Origin: Cohaesibacter sp.
GTDB taxonomy: Bacteria > Pseudomonadota > Alphaproteobacteria > Rhizobiales > Cohaesibacteraceae
NCBI GenBank assembly: GCA_025800145.1
Contig: JAOXSH010000100.1
Coordinates: 1 to 35,737 of the forward strand
DNA: 35,737 nt
Reading direction: 5' to 3'
Under the pieces are notes generated by a model. It ran no database searches and was not told the DNA's origin. It was given only the letters and a program-made list of their open reading frames with translations. The translations under genes and the position numbers were made by a program. Position 1 is the first letter of the stretch. Each line of letters opens with the position of its first letter. This document shows positions 16,402 through 25,179 of the stretch, one piece after another.

Positions 16402-17682
16402 ATGTTCGATATCAAATGGATTCGCGAGAATGCCGAGGCATTCGATAAAGCTCTTGCAACGCGCGGGGCAGAGGCTTCTTCTGCACGTCTGATTGCCTTG
16501 GATGATGAGCGTATTGCTCATGTTCAAAAGCTTCAGGAAGCCCAGCAGCGTCGCAACTCCGCTTCCAAGGAGATCGGCAAAGCCAAGGCATCCGGCGACG
16601 AAGAGCGCGCCCAGGCTTTGATGGCGGAAGTTTCTGAGCTGAAAAGTTTTGTGCATGAGGGCGAGGGCAAAGGCAAGGACTTGCAGGAAGCCTTGAATGA
16701 TGCCCTGTCCACTTTGCCCAATATGCCCCTTGCAGATGTGCCTGTTGGTGAGGATGAAGAGGATAACGCGCTTCTGCATAGCTGGGGTGAGGTGCCAAGC
16801 TTTGAGTTTGAACCCAAAGAGCATTATGAACTTGGCGAAGCTCTAGGCGGGATGGATTTTGAATCTGCGGCCAAATTGTCCGGCTCCCGCTTTGTGGTGC
16901 TAAAAAGCAAATTGGCGCGTCTTGAGCGGGCGATTGGCCAATTCATGCTGGACCTTCATATCAATGAGCATGGCTATGAGGAAATTTGCGTTCCCACGCT
17001 GGTGCGCTCTGAAGCCATGTTTGGCACGGCGCAATTGCCAAAATTTGCCGAGGATTCCTTTCATACGGACGATGATCGCTGGTTGATCCCGACATCTGAA
17101 GTGCCTTTGACCAATCTGGTGCGTGAGAGCATTCTGGATGCGTCCAATTTGCCGTTGCGCTTCACTGCTCTTAGCCAGTGTTTCCGCTCTGAAGCCGGAT
17201 CTGCCGGGCGTGATACGCGTGGGATGTTGCGTCAGCACCAATTCTCAAAGGTTGAGATGGTGTCGATCACTGACGAAGACACGTCAGTTGCCGAGCAAGA
17301 GCGTATGCTTGGTTGTGCGGAAAAAGTCTTGCAGCGCTTGAATATTTCTTATCGTGTGATGACGCTTTGCACCGGCGATATGGGCTTTGGCGCGCGCCGC
17401 ACCTTCGATATTGAGGCTTGGTTGCCGGGTCAGAATACCTATCGGGAGATTTCCTCTGTTTCTGTTTGTGGGGATTTTCAGGCGCGCCGCATGAATGCAC
17501 GCTATCGGGTTGCTGGTGAAAAGGCCGTGAAATATGTTCACACGCTGAACGGATCCGGTGTTGCGGTTGGTCGCTGTTTGATTGCTGTGATGGAAAATTA
17601 CCAAACGGCTGATGGCTCTATCATCGTGCCAGAGGTGTTGCGGCCCTATATGGGGGGGATTGAGATCATTTCCGCTCAATAA
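16402..17682 (+). CDS. serS: Seryl-tRNA synthetase
   Basis: This class II synthetase charges tRNA-Ser and tRNA-Sec in the cytoplasm. The 426-residue product has the N-terminal antiparallel coiled coil (about 27-105, [20 protein letters not shown] within it) that grips the long variable arm of tRNA-Ser. The catalytic core shows [12 protein letters not shown], motif 2 [20 protein letters not shown], and motif 3 [18 protein letters not shown]. The frame is open upstream to 16288, but ATG 16402 ([10 protein letters not shown]) is the conserved family start and has GGATCAAGAA before it. A strong terminator follows. Confidence 0.97.
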   Translation: MFDIKWIRENAEAFDKALATRGAEASSARLIALDDERIAHVQKLQEAQQRRNSASKEIGKAKASGDEERAQALMAEVSELKSFVHEGEGKGKDLQEALNDALSTLPNMPLADVPVGEDEEDNALLHSWGEVPSFEFEPKEHYELGEALGGMDFESAAKLSGSRFVVLKSKLARLERAIGQFMLDLHINEHGYEEICVPTLVRSEAMFGTAQLPKFAEDSFHTDDDRWLIPTSEVPLTNLVRESILDASNLPLRFTALSQCFRSEAGSAGRDTRGMLRQHQFSKVEMVSITDEDTSVAEQERMLGCAEKVLQRLNISYRVMTLCTGDMGFGARRTFDIEAWLPGQNTYREISSVSVCGDFQARRMNARYRVAGEKAVKYVHTLNGSGVAVGRCLIAVMENYQTADGSIIVPEVLRPYMGGIEIISAQ

Positions 17683-17690
17683 TATGATGG

Positions 17691-17716
17691 AAAAGGCAGG
17701 CTTTGGCTTGCCTTTT
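17691..17716 (+). terminator. Intrinsic terminator of serS
   Basis: An 11-bp stem (17691-17701 with 17706-17716, one G-T pair) and TTTG loop ends in a T run, 8 bp after the serS stop. The T run is the first unit of the tandem repeat that follows. Confidence 0.85.
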
Positions 17717-17765
17717 TCGTTTGGCCTTTTTCGTTTGGCCTTTTTGTTTTGGCTTTTTTGTTTGG
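17711..17765 (+). repeat. T-rich tandem repeat, four units of about 14 bp
   Basis: Two identical units CCTTTTTCGTTTGG (17711-17724 and 17725-17738) are followed by a copy with two changes (17739-17752) and a 13-bp degenerate copy (17753-17765). The array looks like duplication of the T tail of the serS terminator. It is non-coding and lies just ahead of surE. Confidence 0.85.
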
Positions 17766-17823
17766 CCTTGCTGCTTCTTATATGCCTCTCTTCCTTTTTT
17801 GATGACTTTCAAGGAGAAACTGC

Positions 17824-18585
17824 GTGCGGATTTTGCTGACCAATGATGATGGCATTCATGCTGCTGGGCTGGATATTCTGGAAGAGATTGCCTTAACGCT
17901 TTCTGATGATGTGTGGATTGTTGCGCCAGAGACAGAGCAAAGTGGCATGTCGCATTCTCTCACATTGCATGATCCGTTGCGCTTGCGCCAATTGGGTGAA
18001 AAGCGTTTTGCCTGTAAGGGAACGCCGACTGATTGCGTGATTATGGGGATTGGCCATGTTTTGGATGTGAAGCCGGATTTGGTTTTATCCGGCGTGAATC
18101 GCGGGCAAAATCTGGCAGAAGATGTGACTTATTCCGGTACGGTTGCCGGTGCCATGGAAGGGGCTTTGCTGGGAGTGCGCAGTTTTGCTCTTAGTCAGGC
18201 CTATGGCTGGACATCCAAGGATGGGGTGGATTGGGGTTGCGTCAAAGCGCATGGTGCTTGTGTCGTTCGCGATCTTTTATCTCATGAGCTGCCGGACCAG
18301 ACGTTGCTGAACATTAATTTTCCCGATTGTGATCCCGCTGATATGGCAGGCATTGCCATTACTTCGCAAGGGCGGCGCGATCAGGCGCAATTGAGCGTGA
18401 ATGAGCGTCATGACGAACGCGGGCATTCTTATTTCTGGCTTGGCTTTGATGGACGGCGCGCTGTTCCGCAAGAGGGGAGCGATTTGCATGCCATTGCCAA
18501 TAGCAAAGTGTCTGTGACCCCGCTTAATCTTGATATGACGGATCGAGGTTATCTTTCCAAGATGCGTTCGGAGTTCAAGGCCTAG
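17824..18585 (+). CDS. surE: 5'/3'-nucleotidase SurE
   Basis: SurE is a metal-dependent acid phosphatase acting on nucleoside monophosphates, linked to stationary-phase and stress survival. The 253-residue product has the invariant N-terminal [13 protein letters not shown] (D8-D9 bind metal), the Ser in [11 protein letters not shown], and [20 protein letters not shown], which supplies the Asn ligand. The start is GTG 17824 behind a perfect AAGGAGAAAC ribosome site. In relatives pcm (protein isoaspartate methyltransferase) often follows; here the next gene is nlpD after 138 bp. Confidence 0.95.
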   Translation: MRILLTNDDGIHAAGLDILEEIALTLSDDVWIVAPETEQSGMSHSLTLHDPLRLRQLGEKRFACKGTPTDCVIMGIGHVLDVKPDLVLSGVNRGQNLAEDVTYSGTVAGAMEGALLGVRSFALSQAYGWTSKDGVDWGCVKAHGACVVRDLLSHELPDQTLLNINFPDCDPADMAGIAITSQGRRDQAQLSVNERHDERGHSYFWLGFDGRRAVPQEGSDLHAIANSKVSVTPLNLDMTDRGYLSKMRSEFKA

Positions 18586-18723
18586 TTTTGGTCTTGCTTC
18601 TGTGTCTGGGGACGAAAGGGAAATATCTATCCAATTCATGCCATTTTAAACCTTTGGAAAGGTTACTGAGTTCTAATCGTCTTTAGGTAATTTTGGGTAA
18701 AGTGCGTAAAGACCGGTGTTGGT

Positions 18724-20904
18724 ATGAGCTATTCTGTATTGCGTAAGTTTCTGTCGACGACGGCATTGTTTGCTGTTGCATCAACAATTTCTGCTTGTAG
18801 TGGAGAGGTTGAGCGGTTTGGGAGTCCCGTTTTTGGTGGGTTCACATCCAATCAGAAAGAAATTTTCACTGCATCAACCAATCGGACAGCCGGGCAGCCG
18901 GTTTATAATCAGCCGATGCCTGCTGCGGTGCCTGTTCAGGCGCAAGTTGGCTATAAAATGCCAACCTATCAAGCTCCAACCTATCAAACGCCAACTTATC
19001 AGGCTCCTACCTATCGTGCTCCGGTTTATACGCCTCCAAAAGTTCATGTTCCAACGGTGCAGGCTCCTGTGGTTACTGGCTCTATTGGTCGTCAGCCTGT
19101 TTATAATGTTGCGCCACCTCCTGCGCCTGCGCCTGTGCCGGTTTATACGGCTCCGGTGCAAGTGCAGATGCCGACTTATAAAGCGCCCGTTTATACCGTT
19201 CCTGCCAAAAGCATTCCGGTTTATCAGCCGCCGGTTCAAGTGCGAAACCCCAATGTCGATTATCTGGCGACGGGATCAATTGGCAAGGTCAAGCTTGATC
19301 CCAAACCCGTTGTGATTTCCAGTTTTCATGCGTTGCCAAAAACAGGGCCGCGCCGCCGGACAGGTGTTGATTATACGGCAACAGCTTCGGTGAAGCCGGT
19401 TGCGCCGCAATCCATTGCTTCGGTTTTACCGCCCATGCCGGTTGGCAATCGTCCTGTTCAACAGCCAAATTATGTGGCGCCAAAGCAGACTTTGGCGACA
19501 GTGATTTCCAGCTTCTTTTCGTTGCCCAAAGCGGCCCCTCGTGTCAAATCCGGGGTTGATTATGGCGCAACTGCTGCCATTAATTCCTCCAATCAGAGGG
19601 GTGTTGCTGTCCAGCCTGCGCGCCCAGCCTCTTATGATCAGGGCAATCGTATTGCGTCTGTTGCGCCAATTTCCTTGAATAAAAATCAGGCGCAGCCGCG
19701 CATGTCCGGGCGTTGGACTAGCGTTGGCGGGACGATGGTTCAGGTGCGTCCGGGTGAAGATCTTAATGCTTTGTCCCGTCGCTATGGTGTGCCTTCCAAG
19801 GCGATTGCTGATGTGAATGGTTTGCCGGGGCACAGCTTTATTGCGCCGGGACAGCAGATTTTGATTCCTGTTTATCAGCAAGTGCCAAATTATGGCGCTG
19901 GTTCCGGGCAGGGTGCACAGCGCGTTGCGTCTTTGGGGCAGACTGTTTCTGTGCCTGCTGTTATTCGTATGCCCAAGGCCAACCCTTTGCGTTTGCAAAA
20001 GCAGACCCCTTATGGGCAGCAAATGTTGCAACTTCAGCAGACGGCCAATGCCTCTCAGCGTCATATGGTGATGCCCGGGGATACGCTTACCGGTATTGCC
20101 CGCCGCTATAATGTTGCGCTAGCAGATTTGGCTGCGTCCAATCGTTTGTCGGTGACATCGCCAGTGCGGATGGGGCAGCAATTGCATATTCCTTCGCGCA
20201 AACAAACTGGCGTTGATTATATTTCAACGGCTTCTATTGGGTCTGCTGCTATTGTCAATTCCGGAGCGATTGCATCGCTGAGCCGTTTGCCGGTTGCAAA
20301 GCCTCGTCAATTGGTTCGCTCTTCCTTGCCTGTTGTGCGTGTTGGATCCAATGGTCCAATCCGTGCTTTGCCAAAGCGCAAAGTTCAGGTTGCGGCTTAT
20401 AAACCAATCGGTTTACCCGCTCAGACACAAAAGGTAATGAGTGATGCACAGCCTCAACAGGTGGCTACTCGCCTGCCCGTTACAGACACTGCAATTATAA
20501 CGGCTCCAAGTGTTTCTGATGGTGCACCAAAGTTTCGTTGGCCGGTAAGAGGGCGTATCATTTCCAATTTTGGCCGCAAGCGTGATGGTGGCCGCAATGA
20601 TGGTATCAATCTGGCGGTGCCTGCTGGAACCTCTGTTCGCGTTGCTGAAGGTGGTAAGGTTATTTATTCCGGCAGCAAGTTGAAAGGCTATGGCAATTTG
20701 GTGCTGGTTCAGCATGAAAATGGCTGGGTTACAGCTTATGCACATAATGAAAAGCTGTTGGTGAGCAAAGGCCAGATGGTGCGCCGTGGTCAGATCATTG
20801 CGCAGGCTGGTAAAACAGGCAATGTTGATAGCCCGCAAGTGCATTTTGAATTGCGCATCAAAGGCGATCCGGTTGATCCAGTGCCTTACCTTGTTGCCTC
20901 TTGA
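18724..20904 (+). CDS. nlpD: LysM/LytM lipoprotein, NlpD/DipM-like (degenerate M23 domain)
   Basis: The product has 726 residues. A lipoprotein signal ends at C25 (lipobox ISAC). Next comes a Pro/Tyr/Gln-rich region with tandem 5-residue repeats at 80-104, then four copies of a VDYxxTxSI-like motif spread through the middle. Two LysM peptidoglycan-binding domains lie at about 338-382 and 445-490. A C-terminal LytM (peptidase M23) domain runs from about 603 to 722. In it the usual metal ligands His and Asp are N625 and N629, and the first His of HxH is Q705; H707 and the AYAH His remain. This pattern marks a non-catalytic amidase activator such as NlpD or EnvC rather than an endopeptidase. It likely acts at the outer or inner envelope face during cell separation. 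A terminator follows. Confidence 0.9.
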   Translation: MSYSVLRKFLSTTALFAVASTISACSGEVERFGSPVFGGFTSNQKEIFTASTNRTAGQPVYNQPMPAAVPVQAQVGYKMPTYQAPTYQTPTYQAPTYRAPVYTPPKVHVPTVQAPVVTGSIGRQPVYNVAPPPAPAPVPVYTAPVQVQMPTYKAPVYTVPAKSIPVYQPPVQVRNPNVDYLATGSIGKVKLDPKPVVISSFHALPKTGPRRRTGVDYTATASVKPVAPQSIASVLPPMPVGNRPVQQPNYVAPKQTLATVISSFFSLPKAAPRVKSGVDYGATAAINSSNQRGVAVQPARPASYDQGNRIASVAPISLNKNQAQPRMSGRWTSVGGTMVQVRPGEDLNALSRRYGVPSKAIADVNGLPGHSFIAPGQQILIPVYQQVPNYGAGSGQGAQRVASLGQTVSVPAVIRMPKANPLRLQKQTPYGQQMLQLQQTANASQRHMVMPGDTLTGIARRYNVALADLAASNRLSVTSPVRMGQQLHIPSRKQTGVDYISTASIGSAAIVNSGAIASLSRLPVAKPRQLVRSSLPVVRVGSNGPIRALPKRKVQVAAYKPIGLPAQTQKVMSDAQPQQVATRLPVTDTAIITAPSVSDGAPKFRWPVRGRIISNFGRKRDGGRNDGINLAVPAGTSVRVAEGGKVIYSGSKLKGYGNLVLVQHENGWVTAYAHNEKLLVSKGQMVRRGQIIAQAGKTGNVDSPQVHFELRIKGDPVDPVPYLVAS
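18961..19035 (+). repeat. 15-bp tandem repeats in nlpD
   Basis: Five consecutive 15-bp units, starting CCAACCTATCAAGCT and diverging toward the 3' end, encode the pentapeptide series PTYQA, PTYQT, PTYQA, PTYRA, PVYTP. More distant variants continue to about residue 170. Units of 15 bp keep the frame if copy number changes. Confidence 0.85.
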
Positions 20905-20922
20905 TGCCAGCTATATATGAAT

Positions 20923-20940
20923 ATAATACCAACGGCATAA
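20923..20940 (+). repeat. Solo end of the palindromic repeat family
   Basis: The 18 bases here contain ATAATACCAACGGCAT, the left end seen at 35566 and, from ATACC on, at 3886. The sequence then departs from the element and enters the nlpD terminator. It is either a remnant of a deleted copy or chance; the length makes chance unlikely. Confidence 0.6.
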
Positions 20941-20941
20941 G

Positions 20942-20969
20942 AAAGGGCTTCCTTGAGGAGGCCCTTTTT
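20942..20969 (+). terminator. Intrinsic terminator of nlpD
   Basis: Stem AAAGGGCTTCC (20942-20952) pairs with GGAGGCCCTTT (20957-20967) around TTGA, one G-T pair, and is followed by T bases. It separates nlpD from the convergent pncC. Confidence 0.88.
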
Positions 20970-20991
20970 GTTTGGCTTGCTTTTTGCTCGT

Positions 20992-21489
20992 TCACGGTGT
21001 TTGCAGCTGCGCTAAAAGCATGGATAGGGCATGATCGACGGTTAAAGCTCTGATTTGTTGGCGATTGTGATTTTTAAAAATTTGTACATCATGGCCAAGG
21101 TCAGAGATTGTTGCCATACCAAAATGCACGAGACCGACAGGCTTATCGGCACTGCCACCGCCTGGGCCTGCAATACCGGTAACGGAAATACTGAGAGTGG
21201 CGCAGGAATTGGCAATTGCGCCCCGTGCCATGGCTTTGGCCGTTGCTTGGCTGACGGCACCATGTTCCAGCAAGGTGTCTTGCGGCACTGACAGCATTTC
21301 GATTTTGGCTTGATTGGAATAGGTGACAAAGCCACGGTCAAGCACGGCAGAGGATCCGGCAACCTCGGTCAAGGTGGCTGCAATCAGTCCGGCCGTGCAG
21401 GATTCGGCAGTTGCGATCATCCAGTTTCGTTCGCTGGCAAGAGAGATGATTTGCTCTGCTTTACTGATGGAGCTGTCAAGAAGATGCAT
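20992..21489 (-). CDS. pncC: CinA-family nicotinamide-nucleotide amidohydrolase
   Basis: This stand-alone CinA C-terminal domain deamidates nicotinamide mononucleotide to nicotinate mononucleotide in pyridine-nucleotide salvage. The 165-residue product has the family blocks AESCTAGLIAATLTEVAGSS, GFVTYSNQAKIEML and SVTGIAGPGGGSADKPVGLV. The N-terminal competence-damage domain of full CinA is absent, as is usual for this form. AGGA precedes the ATG. It follows ispDF by 26 bp on the same strand and is probably co-transcribed with it. Confidence 0.92.
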   Translation of the reverse strand: MHLLDSSISKAEQIISLASERNWMIATAESCTAGLIAATLTEVAGSSAVLDRGFVTYSNQAKIEMLSVPQDTLLEHGAVSQATAKAMARGAIANSCATLSISVTGIAGPGGGSADKPVGLVHFGMATISDLGHDVQIFKNHNRQQIRALTVDHALSMLLAQLQTP

Positions 21490-21515
21490 CTGCTTTTTCC
21501 TGCTATTTTGTGCTT

Positions 21516-22775
21516 TTAATCTGTTTCGGGCAAGCGTACACAGACCGTTGCAAGGGCTGCAATGCCTTCTTTGCGGCCTGTAAAGCCCAGACGTTCGGAG
21601 GTTGTGGCCTTTACCGAGATACGATTGATAGAGAGATTGCAGATTTGAGCAATGGCTTTGCGAATAGCCGGGCGATGGGGGCCGATTTTCGGCTCTTCGC
21701 AGATGATTGTCATGTCAATATTGGAGAGCTTGCCGCCCAAATCCTGTACGCGCTTTACGGCATCTTTCAGGAAAATATCTGACTTTGCGCCTTTCCATTG
21801 CGGATCAGATGGCGGGAAGTGGGTGCCAATATCGCCATCGGCAATGGCCCCTAAAATAGCATCGGTGATGGCATGTAATCCAACATCTGCATCGGAATGG
21901 CCTTTGAGTTTCTTACTATGGGGGATGCTTACGCCACCGATAATACAGACATTGCCTTCATCAAAGGCATGGACGTCATAGCCTGTGCCAACGCGGATAT
22001 CTGTTAGGGGCATGGTTTGGGCTTTGGTGCCAAGGCTTTGCTCTGCCATTGTCAGGTCTTCCGGGGTTGTGATTTTGATATTGTTGCGATTGCCTTCAAT
22101 CATTTGTACATGTGCACCGGCCCATTCGGCAACGGCTGCATCGTCTGTGAAATCGTTGATGCCGTCAAGGCTGGCTTTTTCATGGGCTGACAAAATGAAT
22201 GGCAGTTGAAAAGATTGCGGTGTTTGAGCGGCCCAGAGGTTGGTTCTATCCAATGTCGCTGTGATTTGCCCGTTGTTATTTGTGCGCTTGATTGTATCAC
22301 TCAGCGGCATACCAACAAGACAGGCGCGGTGTTGTATCAGTGCATTTTCGCAGCGTTGCAGGATTTGATGGCTGACAAAGGGGCGGGCGGCATCATGAAT
22401 ATGGACGTGGTCTGTTTGTGTTGGCTGGGTTGTCTGTTTGTTGTTTCGATGGATTTTGAGGGCTTTTAATCCAGCATAAACCGAGGCTTGGCGAGTTGTG
22501 CCGCCATAGACGGGTGAAAGAAGCTTCTTTTCTATCAAGGCTGCTATATCCGGCTCTGCGGCAAGGGATTGCATTGCGTTATCATAATGGGTCTGATCGG
22601 ACGGGGAAATGACAATCTGAATGTGATCAATCGTGCTGGAGACAAGAAATGGTTCCAATGTCCAGCATAGCAGGGCTTTTTCATGGATTGGCACATATTG
22701 TTTTGGCAAGTGATCCTGATCACGTTTGGCGCGTGTGCCTTTGCCTGCTGCAACAAGAATTGCATAAGATGTCAT
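21516..22775 (-). CDS. ispDF: Bifunctional IspD-IspF isoprenoid synthesis enzyme
   Basis: This fused enzyme catalyses two steps of the MEP pathway: CTP-dependent formation of CDP-methylerythritol (IspD) and cyclisation to the cyclodiphosphate (IspF). The 419-residue product has IspD at about 1-250 with AAGKGTR at 9-15, K25 and HDAARPF at 128-134, and IspF from about 260 with D267 and H269 in GYDVH, GHSDADVGLHA at 292-302, and TTSERLGFTGRKEG at 391-404. All expected metal and nucleotide contacts are present. The AAGKGTR loop is followed by a slightly long, charged RDQDHLPKQY. The fusion is common in alphaproteobacteria. It is divergent from dusB. Confidence 0.96.
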   Translation of the reverse strand: MTSYAILVAAGKGTRAKRDQDHLPKQYVPIHEKALLCWTLEPFLVSSTIDHIQIVISPSDQTHYDNAMQSLAAEPDIAALIEKKLLSPVYGGTTRQASVYAGLKALKIHRNNKQTTQPTQTDHVHIHDAARPFVSHQILQRCENALIQHRACLVGMPLSDTIKRTNNNGQITATLDRTNLWAAQTPQSFQLPFILSAHEKASLDGINDFTDDAAVAEWAGAHVQMIEGNRNNIKITTPEDLTMAEQSLGTKAQTMPLTDIRVGTGYDVHAFDEGNVCIIGGVSIPHSKKLKGHSDADVGLHAITDAILGAIADGDIGTHFPPSDPQWKGAKSDIFLKDAVKRVQDLGGKLSNIDMTIICEEPKIGPHRPAIRKAIAQICNLSINRISVKATTSERLGFTGRKEGIAALATVCVRLPETD

Positions 22776-22919
22776 TGATATTTTCTTTCCGCCAAATTTT
22801 TATCACTTGTGTTTGTCTTGCTTGGCTTGTTCTGCACTTTGCCTTTGAGGTCAAGAGTATCGCCCGTTTTTTGTGCGGGAGAAGATAATTTTTGCTTATT
22901 TTTTAGCCATTGCTTCTCT

Positions 22920-22947
22920 TTGCTTATATATTGTGCAATTGTATAGT
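22920..22947 (+). promoter_or_regulatory. Candidate promoter for dusB-ntrBC
   Basis: TTGCTT (22920-22925) and TATAGT (22942-22947, 5 of 6 match) are separated by 16 bp in an AT-rich stretch, 28 bp ahead of the dusB ATG. The -35 box is only a 3 of 6 match. Confidence 0.4.
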
Positions 22948-22975
22948 GAGTTTGACTTGATGAAAGAACGCGACC

Positions 22976-24007
22976 ATGACCCAAGCTTCCTTTGCGCATC
23001 ACGCGTCTCGGCCTTTATCGATCGGTTCTGTGCAAATTCCTAATGCTGTTTTGCTGGCGCCGATGTCTGGTATCACGGATTTGCCTTTTCGCCAACTGGC
23101 GATGCAATTTGGTGCCGGGCTTGTGGTGTCTGAAATGGTGGCCAGCAAGGCCTTTGCTGTCGGCAAGGAAGAAATGCGCCTGAGGGCTGAAGGGCAGGAT
23201 ATGGAGCTACACGCAGTGCAGCTGGCAGGCAATCGAGCGGACTGGATGGCGGAAGCGGCGCAATTGTGTGAAGGCGCAGGGGCCGGGCTGATTGACATCA
23301 ATATGGGCTGTCCTGCCAAGCGGGTGATCAATGGCTATTCCGGGTCGGCTCTTATGAAGGATCTGGACCATGCCGTGCGGTTGATTGATGCGGTTGTTGA
23401 GGCTGTTGATGTTCCGGTGACAGTAAAAATGCGACTTGGCTGGGATGAGGGGAGTAAGAATGCTGCCGAACTTGCCAGACGGGCAGAACAGGCCGGGGCG
23501 GCACTGATCACAGTGCATGGGCGCACGCGCTGTCAATTTTATAAAGGCTCGGCTGATTGGCGGGCGATTGCGCCGGTCAAAGATGCGCTGACCATTCCTT
23601 TGATTGCAAATGGTGATTTGATGAATGTCACTGATGCACCTGCCATGCTTGAGCAATCGGGCGCTGATGGGGTGATGGTTGGGCGCGGGGCTTATGGTCG
23701 CCCCTGGTTGCCAGGCCATGTGGCGCATTTTCTGGCAACGGGCGAGGTGTTGGACGCGCCCTCTGGTCAAGAGCTGCTGGATCTGGTGCTGGACCATTAT
23801 GGACGGATGATTGACTATTATCCAGATCCGGTTGGCGTCCGCTGCGCGCGCAAACATTTGGGTTGGTATATGGATCTGCTTGAAGAGCGTCATCAGTCTT
23901 TTGATCCAGAGTTGCGGAGATCCATTTTGACAGAAGGGGATCCTACTGAAGTTAAAGCTCTGATTCGCGCTTATTTTGAACGGATAGAAGAAGGGGTTGC
24001 GGCGTGA
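22976..24007 (+). CDS. dusB: tRNA-dihydrouridine synthase (DusB/NifR3 family)
   Basis: This flavoenzyme reduces specific uridines of tRNA to dihydrouridine. The 343-residue product is a TIM barrel with [25 protein letters not shown] and the catalytic Cys in [19 protein letters not shown], plus [15 protein letters not shown] and the phosphate-binding [13 protein letters not shown]. Rhizobial genomes call it nifR3 because it leads the ntrBC operon, as here. The gene ends by overlapping the ntrB start by 4 bases, so translation is probably coupled. Confidence 0.95.
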   Translation: MTQASFAHHASRPLSIGSVQIPNAVLLAPMSGITDLPFRQLAMQFGAGLVVSEMVASKAFAVGKEEMRLRAEGQDMELHAVQLAGNRADWMAEAAQLCEGAGAGLIDINMGCPAKRVINGYSGSALMKDLDHAVRLIDAVVEAVDVPVTVKMRLGWDEGSKNAAELARRAEQAGAALITVHGRTRCQFYKGSADWRAIAPVKDALTIPLIANGDLMNVTDAPAMLEQSGADGVMVGRGAYGRPWLPGHVAHFLATGEVLDAPSGQELLDLVLDHYGRMIDYYPDPVGVRCARKHLGWYMDLLEERHQSFDPELRRSILTEGDPTEVKALIRAYFERIEEGVAA

Positions 24008-25164
24008 ATAGTAATAAATATTTGCAAGATCATGCTGTTGCATCGGATGCTGGCGGAGAGGCCGGTCGAGAGACTGGTGGTCAGGAAGATTGTCCAGCCC
24101 GTTCCATGATGAATGCCTTGCCCCATCCAATCATCATGATCGACCCGCAAGGTTTTATCTGTGCTGCCAATGATATGGCGCAGATTTTCTTTCAATCCAG
24201 CAATTCAATGCTTGGTCGGCAATTTTTGTCTGATTTGCTGCCCTTTGGCAGTCCTGTCATGGCATTGGTTGAGCAAGTCAGGGAGCGTCTTGCTCCGGTG
24301 AATGAATATCGCGTTGATATTTCAAATCCGCGCATTGGCAGTGACAAGTTGGTGGATGTCTATGCTGCTCCTGTCCCCGATCGGCCGGGGTGTATTACCG
24401 TTATGTTTCAGGAGCGCACCATTGCAGATAAAATGGACCGACAACTGGTGCATCGCGATGCTGCGCGTGCTGTCATTGGTTTGGCGGAAATGTTGGGTCA
24501 TGAGGTGAAAAATCCTCTGTTTGGCATTCGGGGAGCGGCGCAACTTCTGGAAAGCTCGGTAGAGGAAGATGATCGCGCCTTGACCAGTTTGATCACTGAC
24601 GAGACGGACCGTATTGTGCGTCTGATTGACCGGATGGAAGTCTTTTCCGATCAAAGGCCTATTGAGCGAGAAGCCGTCAATATTCATGTGGTTCTGGATC
24701 GGGTCAAGCAATTGGCTGTCGCGGAATATGGGGAGAGCTTGCGCCTGATAGAGCAATATGACCCATCTTTGCCGGCGGTTTATGCCAATCAGGATCAATT
24801 GGTGCAGGTCTTTTTGAATTTGGTGAAGAATGCGGCCGAGGCTTTAAAGGATAGTGCAGATCCCGAAATCACTCTGACCACGGCTTTTCGCCCCGGCATC
24901 CGCATGCAGATGTCTGGCTCACAAGAGCGCACGTCTTTACCATTGGAAATTTGCGTCAAAGATAATGGTCCCGGCATTGCGCCTGATTTGGCTGAATGTC
25001 TGTTTGACCCCTTTGTGACCTCCAAAACCAATGGCTCGGGTCTTGGGCTGGCGCTGGTTGCCAAGATTATTGGCGACCATAGCGGGGTGATTGAATTTGA
25101 TAATAGCGGTCGGCACACAATCTTTCGGGTGATGTTGCCAACCAGTGAAGCGGATCTTGGATAG
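24004..25164 (+). CDS. ntrB: Nitrogen-regulation sensor kinase NtrB
   Basis: NtrB is the soluble histidine kinase/phosphatase that reads nitrogen status through PII protein and sets NtrC phosphorylation. The 386-residue product has a PAS domain at about 35-140 ([20 protein letters not shown]), the phospho-acceptor H166 in [20 protein letters not shown], and the ATP-binding domain with [19 protein letters not shown] and GSGLGLALV. No membrane segment is present. The start is GTG 24004, overlapping the dusB stop, with GAAGAAGGGG upstream. ntrC follows after 15 bp. Confidence 0.95.
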   Translation: MNSNKYLQDHAVASDAGGEAGRETGGQEDCPARSMMNALPHPIIMIDPQGFICAANDMAQIFFQSSNSMLGRQFLSDLLPFGSPVMALVEQVRERLAPVNEYRVDISNPRIGSDKLVDVYAAPVPDRPGCITVMFQERTIADKMDRQLVHRDAARAVIGLAEMLGHEVKNPLFGIRGAAQLLESSVEEDDRALTSLITDETDRIVRLIDRMEVFSDQRPIEREAVNIHVVLDRVKQLAVAEYGESLRLIEQYDPSLPAVYANQDQLVQVFLNLVKNAAEALKDSADPEITLTTAFRPGIRMQMSGSQERTSLPLEICVKDNGPGIAPDLAECLFDPFVTSKTNGSGLGLALVAKIIGDHSGVIEFDNSGRHTIFRVMLPTSEADLG

Positions 25165-25179
25165 AGATTGGAGAGGGAT

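Noticed and set aside
18959..19250. CRISPR-like array
   Set aside because: The short repeats are in-frame codons for a Pro/Tyr-rich linker in nlpD, not repeats separated by unique spacers.
24004..24007. Four-base overlap of dusB and ntrB as an anomaly
   Set aside because: This is the normal translational coupling of the operon in this bacterial group.
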